In this document: positions 36,171 through 47,467 of the stretch, one piece after another
Layout of the letters: every line of letters starts with the position of its first letter
How positions within the stretch are numbered: position 1 is the stretch's first letter
NCBI GenBank assembly: GCA_947034885.2
Contig: OX344758.2
Span: 1,180,501-1,244,500, forward strand
Length of the DNA stretch: 64,000 nucleotides
Source: Thuidium tamariscinum
Lineage: Eukaryota > Streptophyta > Bryopsida > Hypnales > Thuidiaceae
Reading direction: 5' to 3'
The notes under the pieces: model-generated
What the model saw: only the letters and a program-made list of their open reading frames with translations
Database searches by the model: none
What the model was told of the DNA's origin: nothing
Program-made: the position numbers and the translations under genes

Positions 36171-39100
36171 TTACAACAGTCTCTGCAACTCCACCTGCCT
36201 GTAGCGTTCCTTGCGAGCTTCTCTTTTATCCTTAGCAGTGAATCGTGGTGTATCTAGCCACCTGCAACAGAAGAGATTCTGATGAGAACAGTCCCGGACG
36301 TGCAAACGAATAGACAAGGCTGCAATAAGATGTACTGCGAAGTTAACACTCCCAGAGACAAAATTGACAAATTCACCTACTACTCTGAATACAGGAAAGC
36401 AATGTTCAAGCAAAAGTAAGTAGTCTACACAGCTTCAACTGACATGTTAGGAGAATTTGCATCGTTCAAAATTGAGGCAAGCTTGAAAGAAGCGTCCAAA
36501 TAGAAGCAGGGCACTGCCGATGCCCGAAGTAGATCAGCCTATTATAGATCTCCAAAATGAAGGAGAGGAAGTCGTTATTTTACCTAAAGTAATTGCAGCT
36601 TTCTTCAGTCGCGTCTGAAGGAGATTTCCGCTTCTTTGTAAAGTGTTTTCTATTGTTGCTGCAACTCCAGTAACGAAGACCTTCATTTGGATCACCACTT
36701 CGAATAACAGATTTCAAGATTGCTTGGCGTGGAACAACTTTGCATAAACAATATGGAGCAACAAATTCTGAATGCAGACCCTCTGCAAAACGTAGAATAC
36801 CATGATGTGAACAGTGTTGACAATTTGGAAAAAGATCAATCAGAGCATTGGAAGCTATAAATAATTTCGACAATACCACGGTGCGATGCTTCATGAAGCG
36901 GGCATTAGTGCTAATCTGTTTGAATTCTGCCACATCATTAAAACCTTCAGTGCATGTAACATAAGATACCATCCGTATACAAATTGAGATATCGTCACAG
37001 ATTTATGTCAAATAAGCATTCCTACACAACGGGCATAAGTTAGTCAAAATTGTCTTACTATATTCAACAGTCTGACGATGTAGACACAAACAGAGATGTC
37101 AAGGTAGAATAAAAATATTACGAACCTGCGGAAGTATTAGGAACGTCACTTCCATCCAAAGGTCTCCCACATTCCTCTAGTCCACAGGAAACTCCTTCAG
37201 GCTTTCCGTTCTCTCTCTCTGAGTTACTGGCCGACCTCTCAAGCTGAGAAACCCTGTCCTCCCCATGTAATTCTGTCAATGTATTGCCTTCCATAGCTGT
37301 GGTGCAAATAAGCATGGAACTAGGCTCGCCATCAGCCTTTCCCATAACCCCGGCCTGAAACACACGCGCCCCAAGACTTGAATTCTCTACTCTATGACGA
37401 CAAAACGTAACACAGATCTAAAGTACACTTGCAAGTCTAGGATAAGGAAGTCTAGGATACTTAGTTCTCCCGATCAAGTTAGTATAACAACTCTAACTTT
37501 GGTAGAGAACTGATGCCTTGTATACAAGCCTTTGATTCAGACACACTCATCAAATACACAAGGAACCACAACAAGTCCTCGTGATAATTGTTCAATTATG
37601 CAAACAATGATGAAAATAATCTACACAATAACGTGATAGAACGATATTCCGGAAAAGACGGCAGCTATCAATGCTTGGAACTGTTTCCTTGTCAGGATCT
37701 CAGCCCCCTCTCCAAAACAATACTAAGTAAGCTTTGTACCACGATTATTCATCTCACCAGTTCAGGCTCAGGAGACTCGTTTACACCAGCAACTGCACCA
37801 AGGATGTGCCCACCCGCTGCAGCATATTGAAATCCAACAGGCTTTTTGCTATCCTTCCTCGGTCTTCCCCTTTTTCTCTTGTGCACAGCGTTTTCCCCTC
37901 CCATAAAAACTGCTTCCTGATTGGTGGGATCTCCCAGATAGTGTTCACCTGCTGGAACTGAGGCGTCTTCATCCATATCTGTACTCCCAAGAGTAGCCCG
38001 TCTAGCGTGCGCGGCTCCATTTGTTATTTGGGCAATGAAGTCCATGCTGTCCTCGTTGAAAGCATCAAGCTCTTTTTCCTTCTCCTCCGTGATGATGGAG
38101 GAATCATCTACTTCACCTCTGGCAAGTCTTGGACGTGCACTATGTGTACCGTGTGAAGTATCACCAGACTGCAAGAGTCGCAAGTCACTCTGAGATGTAT
38201 CTGACCCATTCAAACCCTTCCCAGAAATGTTTGGTAGAAGGGGAACTCTACCTGTAGACTTCTCATTCCTCCAATCCAAAGGCACGTCAATCCACTGGAC
38301 TTCTGCTCGATGCTTAGGATTTCCTTTCGGACCACCCTTCAGTGACGGAACCACTGATCGTGACCTTTTACTTGTTACAGCTGGGGCACCTATAGAACCA
38401 ATAGATCTAGTCTTTTTACCAGAAGCAAGCCTCCACACCGAGTTCACAAACCCTGCATTCTCACTGGCAGCTGCAGCTCCGGCATGATCCGCTTCGCGAG
38501 GAGATTTGAAGGCAGCATCTTGATCAAGACGTGCGTGTGCAGGATCTCTTTCGGGCTCATGGTCACTTCCTTGGCCCAGTCTAGCATCAGGGCAGGGGTC
38601 TCCTATCAAGTTGCTTCCGCTTACAGCAGACTCTTCAATTAATCCATGAGTCCTTTTAACACTGTCTTGAAAACCGTGAATTTCACACTTATCGCCAGAT
38701 AGCACAGTCCCCCCACCATTAGTCACTTCAGCATCGCCAAGGGTACCCGACGGCTCGGATCTTCCACAAGGAAGGATAGTATCAGTTTCCACTGTATCAT
38801 CTAACTTAGATGAACTATCCTTGCTCACAGTAGGAACACTTCCTATCAAAAGATTTTCCTCAAGATTTTCCTCACGATTAGCATCTGCCGCAACCGGTTC
38901 TCCAACATGAACGCTGTGCGTAGAGTCATTAGTCAGATTATCAGCACCCTCATTGAATGGAAACTGCTGATATGAAAGAGCTGTCGAGTCAATCTTGTCA
39001 GGGGCATGGTCACTCTCGACACTGGTTCCAGGCACTTTCAAGAGAGCTGTCTCACTCATGAGCGACTCGTGCCCATCAGCTTCAAGTGGAGTACCGGTAA

Positions 39101-42100
39101 AAGCAGCCAGCATCTGAAGCGAAACAACGCAGTTAACTTAATAATCTAAATTTCTCTTTGATAAGAAACAAAATTTAGTATTCATGCCGTGCCAACACTT
39201 GATGACCACCGTCTGCACGAACTCACTACGTATCCATCACTCTCGACCAGTACATAATGGGCATAATATGAAGAGCTAATTGGAGAGAATCATAATGACA
39301 GCTTATCAACAACCCTACCACTAAGTGCTTAAAAAGCATTCTTCGAGAATTGTAACTTTCAGAACTTCTTTCGTATAGTTATCAGTCTCCCACTTCATTG
39401 GAGCTCTTGTAAAATGCATATTAAATATCGAAGAGACTGAATACGAGGCACCAGTAACTAATGGTCCGATAACGACAATCCAAAATTCAAGGACCTCAAA
39501 AATTTATGTCCTCTTCGAAAACTACCGCAAAGCCAGGCCAAAACTTACACTTGTCGGAGTCTGATCGCTTAAGGCTCGCTCATCATGCAACACTTCATGT
39601 TGCGTTCGAGTTTCCACTGGGCCCTCTTTCAAAACATTACCGACCTCCTGACCATCAGCAAGCGACTCAGGATGTGCTCCACCAGTTTGGCTAGTACAAG
39701 CAAGCGAGAAATTCTCACCCTCATCCACTGCATCGACAAGTGAAGTGCTTGCATCCCCAACGGCATTGATGGTCTCTTGATCCGCATGGGGCCCAGGGTT
39801 AACACGATCCTTTCCACCTGCTTCTTTCAGTTCCATGTTTGAGGATACTGGGCCTGGATCGTTTCCGGAAGTCTCAAATCCAATACATAGGCCTGATTCA
39901 GTCACATTCAAGGGCTGAGCTGCGTTTGAAACTGTCGTAGGCTGTTCCTCCACCATTACTGCAGCTTCATTCACCGCTTCCATAATCGTCACGACATCGG
40001 TTTTCATGACAATATTCTCACCATCCTCTGCTTCCTCATTCCTTTCGTCTTGACTTGTATCCTTCTCCATCTCCAGTTGTTGCGGTTCCTCTCCTTGATG
40101 CTCTTGCTTTGACCATGGTATTTCCAGTGACCATGGATCATCAGGATCATGATAATCCTCGACAGGTAGCTTTGCTTCATACCGGACGGTAGGGAACACG
40201 CTTGCTACTAAGGGAGTCTCGATCACTGAAGACGAAAAAATTTGGCTTTCAGAATTCTGTGCAGACATAGAAGATATACTCTAATTAGTCATTGAAGCAA
40301 TCCAACCAATTCCTTATTAAAAATTTCAAAAGTCCCTGAACCTGTACAGCTTGCACACACAGAAAGTTGTCCTTACTTACAGTTTGAGCACTAGAAATGC
40401 TCTTTCTGGCAGAGGATCTTTTCGGAGAGTCTGTCTCTCGCATCACAAAATCTTCTGAGAGAACCCAGGAAAGCTTCCTCTTCTTAGGTGGAGACTTCGA
40501 GAGTCCGGCTTCTTGAGGCTCAGAAGCAACATCTGAAGGTGTACTCTTTCCAAATGAATGCCCGGATGGTGATAAGCTATTGTCTTTGCTAACAAGGATA
40601 GTTGTTCCTGTCTTGGTCGCCTGCGTAGGCAGCAGAGGCTTTACAGCGCCATAGACTTCGGAAAGAGGCAGCTTCCTCTGCTGACGCCTTGTTTGTAACT
40701 TGGTTTTCTTTTCAAGTTCATCAGGAGAAATCACTTCTGTAGACTTCGGCTCTGAGGAGCTACCAACCTTGCCTTTCTTGTAGTAACTTCTGAAGCGGTT
40801 GTCTTTTTCATCCTTGTGACCAGCTTCAGCACTTTCGACGTCTGTCACGGGATTTCGTGAACTAAGAACGGGAATAGTATCACCGTCTGAAGCTCCGATC
40901 TGCCCTGTTGACCTTCTGAAATAGTGCAAGGGTTTCTTCTCCGAGGAACCAAACCCGGTATTTCTTTCGCCACCACTACCACCAACTGAATATCGACTAC
41001 TGGGTCCACTTTCCCCTCGTACACTGCGTCTCTTACGCCACGTAGCCCCTTTCTCAAAAACTTGCGATTCGGGCCCCACGTAACTATCCGTCCAATCGAT
41101 TGTGCGTTTTCCTAAAGCACTTGCTGGAGTACTGACTGCAGAATTATCTAAGCTAGGATCCTGTGTAGGCTTAGGAGCCCCTTTTCTTGAGGAAGAACGA
41201 GTTGAAGTGCCTGCAGAGGTGGGCCGATCTGCAACCAATACACCATTCCTTCCAGATTCATCAGCAAGTTCCCTTTTCCCCTGTTTTCGAGTCGACTTAG
41301 CTTTCAAATCAGGCGTAAACTCAGGAAATTCCGGTAATTGCAAGCTATCATCAATATTCCTAAACGCTGGAAATTCATAGGGCGAGACTTCACCTGCATC
41401 TACAGAGGGCCTGGTGACAGCAGTAGTAGGCGACTCTGGATTACTCTTCTTGGCAGAAGATCGTGTCAAGTGAGACGCATCCAGATCTTCTAGATTTGTC
41501 TTAACTTTCTCTTGATTCTTCTTATTCTCTTTCGAGGCATTTCTTGGAGTGTCCAGCCACCTGCATGGGCGAAACAACATACGTAGTCTACAATTCTCAA
41601 TTTCTTGTACATTTACAGAGACAGTTAACATAGAACGTGAAGCTAAATAGTTTGTCGTGCGCTAAATCACCAACTCAGAGAAAAACGGATACATAAAGAA
41701 ATTGTGTCCAAAATATATGGGAAGTTTAGACGGATACGATTGCGCAAAAATTTACCTGAAGAATTTACATTTTCCAATTGTATCAGAATCTTTCCTTTTG
41801 CCCTTTCGCTTGAAAAACGATGGCTCCTGAAGAGAGCACATCAGGTATCGCAAGCCCCGATTCGGGCTCTTCTCACCAACGACCCTCACAACAGCAACCA
41901 GTCCACACTCGCACAGCACTCCATCTTTGTTTTCCTCAGTCAGACCTAATTCGAGTCAATAAGAACTGATCAATCATAAAGGCGTCAAAACAGTCTGACG
42001 CCAATGTGAAATTAAAAAACGTATTAATAATACTGTTGAGGATCAAGAAATACAGAACAAAGATTTAGTAGCCTAGTTTTCCATTCACGTAAAATTAGAA

Positions 42101-43591
42101 AGCACACCTCGGATGTTATCTGGCATCCTTTTCTCAACTCCATTGGAAGCTTCAGCAATTGCAGCGGCCTCCGCAAGTCCATCTGCCAATCCTTGGGCAA
42201 CTTCTTGCGCAACACCTTCAGCGATAACTTCTGCCACCGCTTTGGCAATAGCCATTCTCTCGAACCTACCACTGTCAAACAAAGAGCTCTCCATTGAACC
42301 TTGTCCATACGAACCAGCTGTTTCTTTGGCAATGGTCTCTGCGATGCTCTCTGCTATACCTTCAGCCACTCCCGCGGCTAAAACCTCAGCTATGCTACCG
42401 GGAGCTATTCTGTGTGCGTCAACCTCTTTTCGAGACTCTTGAATCACCGTCAAATCTTCTACATTGTCCGTCATACCGTCAGGATTACTCGTCGTCTCTG
42501 CTCCCTGAGCCAACGCTCTGGATTCAAGCAAAGATTCCTCGACTTCTTTGCCGTTAGAAAATTCAGAGGAGTCGTTCAGACTTGTGTTCACGCTGCCGTC
42601 TATCTTCGTGTCTAAACTCATCGACAGATCAACAGGGGGGTCCACTTGTACCGATTGAGTCTCGCCTGACCCCACACCACCTTCTTCCACTGGTGATGAG
42701 ACATCAGTTCCTGCAACAAGGAATGCGGACAACGAGATCCTGCGATTCAGAGTTGACACAGCAGATATAAATAGCAACACATGGGAAAAGAAATGAAGAA
42801 AAAACATTTGTGTTCTCAAAGCTCGTCTCTTACCAGCTTCCTTGACAATGTCCATAGCCAAGGATTCCGTCGCATTTTCACTTGCCATCGCTTCTACTTC
42901 AAGTTCACCTCTAGCTTCTATTTCAGCTTCCTTCGTCACACTATCCATGATCACGTCCTGAACAACGTTAATGACGCCTCCTGATGGCATCTGCTCTACC
43001 TCCAATGTCCCTACGAGAGTAACAGATAAAGCGTGCTAAATGCTTGAGCCATCAAGAAAAGATGATGAAGAAAGGTATGCCGGGGTGCCAGAGTACAGTA
43101 GTAAATACACATGGATATACTTAATTACATTTCAAAAATACCAGACGCATACATCGGAAACTCGTAATAGTGGTACCAAATTCACATCCATAATGTTCTC
43201 ACCATTGCAGAAGACATCATCTACAGGGTCCACATGGCGAGATTCAAGTGCCACCAAAAAAGCGTCGATTACTTTCGAATCTCAAAGCAGAAACTCATCA
43301 AAGACTCGCAATCCCTCCCAGGAATCTATTAATCAACCAACCACTAGGTTAAAAGTCAAAGTTCATGGACGTAATGTGCAACTGTGAATTGAATATCTCA
43401 TAAGACTGGCAATTTCATTGCCATACAAGATTCTGTAGGCGAACAATCCAAATCAGCACCTCAAAAAACAGAGCCCCGGTTGTATTAAATTGAATCTATT
43501 GGTCTACCCCTGTCAAATGACTCACTGAGCAATCACCCCTCGTACCTTTATGAACACAACGCCAAAGCTCCACCTGGTCTAATTGCGACAT
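36171..43591 (-). CDS. Large protein with two GRF zinc fingers and an AT-hook, 11 exons
   Basis: Not a gene I can name. Predicted 1672 aa. Exons: 43546-43591, 43203-43280, 42834-43010, 42108-42710, 41756-41945, 40381-41560, 39549-40256, 37758-39113, 37126-37354, 36584-36944, 36171-36261. Phases agree throughout. Start is MSQLDQVELWRC. GRF-type finger 1 (about aa 313-370) has CECG, SPNRGLRYLMC and CKFFRWLDTPR. Finger 2 (about 1588-1650) has CLC, DPNEGLRYWSC and CNYFRWLDTPR. Both keep the Cys pattern CxC-C-C and end at an exon border inside RWLDTPR. Residues about 225-290 form an Ala/Ile/Glu-rich helix-like repeat (GVAEGIAESIAETIAKE). An AT-hook, KRKRGRPRKD, sits near 1406-1415. The rest is acidic, Ser-rich and basic-patched, apparently disordered. 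GRF fingers bind single-stranded nucleic acid in several DNA-repair proteins, so a chromatin or nucleic-acid role in the nucleus is an inference. Confidence 0.82.
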
Positions 43592-44589
43592 GCTCTTCGT
43601 GCTCCCGCACAGGATGCCTGTCCAAGTAAACCAAAACAGAGAGGCCTATGAAGAAGTTGATTAATTTAAAGTCGCATTGATCAAGAGTATATGCGTTCCA
43701 TTATTAAGAAAAGCAAGATCATTCACAATCTACTGAAACACCTTGAAACATCTACGCACAAAAAAGTTTGATATCTATGGGACAAGTCAATAGTTAGATC
43801 GGTTGTGTTTGGGTTCAATCTATATACAACTAGTAGCCCATTATTCTGAAGAATACTGAGAAAAAGACCCGAGGTGTATAATTCCAAGGTCATTCAACTT
43901 CTGCAACCAGTGGATCTTAGAGTAAACCTGTTGGGATGGCATAAGAGAAAAAAAAAAGCCTGTTTAAAGTTCGAATATACAAACCAGAGCAAGTGTCTCT
44001 CTTGAAAGGGGACAAGAACAAACCACTTTATGACGAACATAAAATATAACTGGAGATCGCCTCAAACTCTACTGTAAAACTGTCCAAAAAGTTAGAACCG
44101 ACAAAAGCAAGAAGCGTCCCAAGATCGTACCATTTCAAAGGCAAGCCTTGGTAATCAAACCATATGGAATCTGAATTGGGAGATATAGCCCTAGTGAAAT
44201 GATGTCACATATCAGTCTCCAACAATGGAGGATAGCCATTGCGTGCTGCTAGTGTCTGGAACATATTTCAAGAAATTTTCCATCTACCAAACCTAGTCTA
44301 TCGAGGGCGATTATCACTGCATCTATGCCGTTGATTGATGATTTCTTTAAGCGTGTGATAAACTACTCCTCCATAGGTTCAACCCATGTACTAGTCTATC
44401 TCTGGATAGGTAACTGGAACACCAATAAGCAAAAAGTAAATTTCGAGCTTCAAACCAATTGATGATTGTCTCACTAATCACTCACTCAAAAACTTCTCTC
44501 TACTCCCTTTTAAAAGGGATCCCAAAGTTCAACGACGTACACTACTCAAAAACAAGTAAATAAGCAGCAAATTCTCTGTATGCTACACA

Positions 44590-46260
44590 ATTTTTGTGAT
44601 ACTTAGATCACACCATTTCCTTCTCAGGGATATCATTGTATCACAAATCAAAAAGATGTTTAGACGATAACAAGTCCAAATTTCACCCATACACGTCCAA
44701 TCCCAGTTACGACACTAAAACCCTAAGGGACAGCCTCAGTGAGTTTCCTCGAAAACATTCACTTCTTTTTCAAAACACCAAGAAGAGACCAGCTCCAAAG
44801 AAAGCAACAGTGGGACTCTCACAAAGTCAAAATCATGTAATTCCTCTCAAGCATTCACCAGATATTTCACCCCATTTCCTTCTCAGGAGTACGATTGAAT
44901 CACAACACAAAGACTTAAAGATCCTACACGAAAACACTCCCAATCCCAGTTACGTGCATTAAAACCTTAAGAGACAGCCTCAGAGACATTTAGCTCCTAA
45001 ACCCCAAAATCTTGAATAAAGAACGTCCCCAACAAGACACCACCTTACCATTCAAGAAACACGTTTTTCCAGCTACGTTCCACACGCACCAAAAAGGCTC
45101 TACAATTAACCCTCCGATTGCTACCTCCACGAACACGAATTGGTTCCAACTTCAAACCCAAAAATCAAGTCCTAACTTAGCCGTGACTGAAAATCGAACA
45201 TCGAAACTCGCATGGACGGAATCCAAGCTGCCAGAGTGATTTGCCCTCATGGATTGGAATGGAAGGCACCTCGAAGCCAACGCCGCGACAGACAAGCGAA
45301 TGCAGTGCAGGCAAAGAGACTGGGAGGGCCACGGTCCCGCGCATCCTTGGATGAGAAGCAGAGGATGAATTCTTGACTTCACATCCAGGCCCTTACGGGA
45401 GCGCCATACAGGTAAGCCATACAGGTAAGCCACGCGGAGCGTCCTCTGTCCGAGAGTCCGGGTATCTGGAGCCCACACGAGGGTATCGAGAGGTCATGCG
45501 CGGGTATCACGAGGGAGGGGAGCTTCTCTCAATTCGTTAAATGGTGCCTTGCTACGAAAGCAGAGCTTCTAACCCAAGCGATTCTGCGAAACCTCGACCT
45601 CATCTTTCGCCTACCCAAACGAGCTCGAGATCTTCAAAGAAATCAGATTTTCTGTTTACTTCTAAACCGTTCACCAGATATTCGATCCTATTTCCTTTAC
45701 AGGAGTACAATTGCATCCCGACCTAAGGAGTCTTAGACAAAAATGCTCGATCCCAATCCCAGCTAAACACATTAAAACCCTAAGAGAAAGCGTCAGTGAC
45801 ATTTTAGTCCTACACCTCATCACCGACAAGACTCTAGCTTTCAAATAGTTCCAACTCTTTATTTCGGATTTTAACCATTCAGCAGATAATCGACTCCACT
45901 TCTTTCACAGGGGTGAGACCGCATCACAAATTAAAAGAACACAATTACATTCTTACACGATAATAAGTCTACTTCTCAACCAAAACAAGACACCAGCTCC
46001 GAAGTCTGCAGCAGTCAGACTCTCAAAGACTTTAAACAATGTGTTTCTTTTCAACCATTCACCAGATATTTCAGGCCCTTTCCTGTGTGAGATATAGTAT
46101 CGCAAGTCAAAAAGACCTAAAGATTCTCAAACGAAGACATGTGCAATTCTCACCCAAATAATTCGAACCCCAGTTACGTCCATTAAAACCCTAAGCGAAC
46201 AGCCTCAAATTACATTTCCCCCCTAAACCCCAAAATTCCCCAAAATTTAGAAAACAGAAC
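44590..46260. repeat. Degenerate tandem repeat array shared with 20.8-21.5 kb
   Basis: At least five units of roughly 230-250 bp begin near 44605, 44856, 45667, 45886 and 46055. Each carries the CCATTCACCAGATATT-like start and the ACCCTAAGAGACAGCCTC-like end of the unit described at 20830-21480. One interruption is the 45015-45390 module. Confidence 0.65.
45015..45390. repeat. Repeated about 330-bp module, copy 2
   Basis: Homologous to 21510-21850: CCATTCAAGAAACACG, ACACGAATTGGTTCC, GGCACCTCGAAGCCAACGCC and TGGATGAGAAGCAGAGGATG occur in the same order. Confidence 0.65.
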
Positions 46261-46261
46261 A

Positions 46262-46560
46262 TCACCGACAAAACACCAGCTTACCATCCAAGAAACCCGT
46301 ACTTCCAGCTACATGTCCGCGCACAGAGAAGCTCCGCAACTAACCCTCCGATTGCTGGCTCCCCAACAAGAATTGGTTCCACCTTTCAACCTTCACCTCA
46401 GAAACCAAGTTCTGACTGAAACTGAAAACCATACCGAAACCGGCATCAACAGGATCAAAGTAGCCGGAGGGATATGGTCTAAAGAATTGCAATGGGCGGG
46501 ACCACGAAGCCAACGCCACAACAAACACAGAGCGGGAGTGACTGCAGTGCATGAAAAGGG
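46262..46560. repeat. Repeated about 330-bp module, copy 3 (more diverged)
   Basis: CAGCTTACCATCCAAGAAAC, AGAAGCTCCGCAACTAACCC, AAGAATTGGTTCC and CCACGAAGCCAACGCCACAA keep the module's order. It lies about 350 bp upstream of the ASS first exon. Confidence 0.6.
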
Positions 46561-46791
46561 GCTACGATCTCTGGTGTCACTGGCCCGAGTACTGGGGTAT
46601 TGAGAGTCCGGGTATTTACATTACGGGTATCTGGATGCCAAGCAAGGGTATCTCAAATGCCGGCCCACCAGTCGAGACCCGACACATGTACTCCCGGTGC
46701 TCTACTCCCTTCCGTTCCGAGAGTAGATTTTCCTGCTTTTCCGTCCTGCTTGTTCTGTAGCCTTCATTTTCATTCAAACACTTCTCGGGGC

Positions 46792-46805
46792 TTAGGGTTT
46801 AGGGA
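46792..46805 (+). promoter_or_regulatory. Telo-box upstream of the ASS/TPK first exon
   Basis: TTAGGGTTTAGGGA is the reverse of the AAACCCTAA telo-box, about 105 bp before the ATG at 46911. The position suits a promoter or 5' untranslated element. The function is inferred. Confidence 0.45.
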
Positions 46806-47041
46806 TTTAAGTTAGAATTGTTAGAAAAAAATTGTGTGAGAGTTTGTATAGTTGGTAGTCATTAGTCTGGTTCTTGAGAGTTGATCAGGGACTCGAATGA
46901 TTTGCAGGCAATGTTGGGCACTACCACAAGCCGCATTTGGGGAGATTCGTTTTCAGTAACTTGCACAAGCACTGGCCAACGGAAAGCTTCTCAAGTCCGA
47001 GGTGCTTTGTTTTTGACATCGAGCTTTCGTTTAGAACACTT

Positions 47042-47154
47042 TCCTTGGGTTTGAGAATTTGGAATAAAACTGTAGACCTAATTTATAGAGGAGATTTTCT
47101 TGTGTGTACTGGTGCAGATGTGGAGATGACGGAAGATAAAAAAGGCGGCCTTCG
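47042..47154 (+). repeat. Partial copy of the ASS intron 1 end and exon 2 (upstream)
   Basis: 113 bp, about 97% identical to 50203-50342 after removing a 27-base internal gap. It includes the intron tail TGTGTGTACTGGTGCAG and the start of exon 2 (VEMTEDK). Homology ends abruptly after GGCCTTCG. Together the two copies flank the TPK gene as direct repeats. Confidence 0.9.
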
Positions 47155-47467
47155 AATTTCGGGTTTTTCATATGGATCTCAGTTTTGTGAGAAACTTCAG
47201 TTGCTTCGTTCTTAGCCTTATGTTGTTGGTAGCGTCTCTTGTGGGCTTTGTTGTAGTCTTCTTTCAATTGTTTGAATGTTTTTAAAAAGGGTGAGAGGTT
47301 TCCATTAAAGATTTGAATTTTCGTGAGGTTGTGGTTTAGGTGCAGAGATTGAGTGGGATTGCGGCGTGAGTTCTCAGGTAGCCAGATTCGGGTTCAAAAG
47401 AATCTCCTCTGCATCGAAATTCTCCGCTGGGCATTTTGTGAATTGTTTTTGGAGGAGGAGGATTGTT

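Larger units (their letters stand above)
43592..46910. promoter_or_regulatory. Repeat-rich region between divergent genes
   Basis: This 3.3-kb stretch separates the minus-strand GRF gene from the plus-strand ASS/TPK locus, so it should contain both promoters. From about 44.6 kb it is largely made of the repeat units also found upstream of the Tic22-like gene. Multiple AAACCCTAAG telo-box-like motifs occur within them. Confidence 0.5.
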
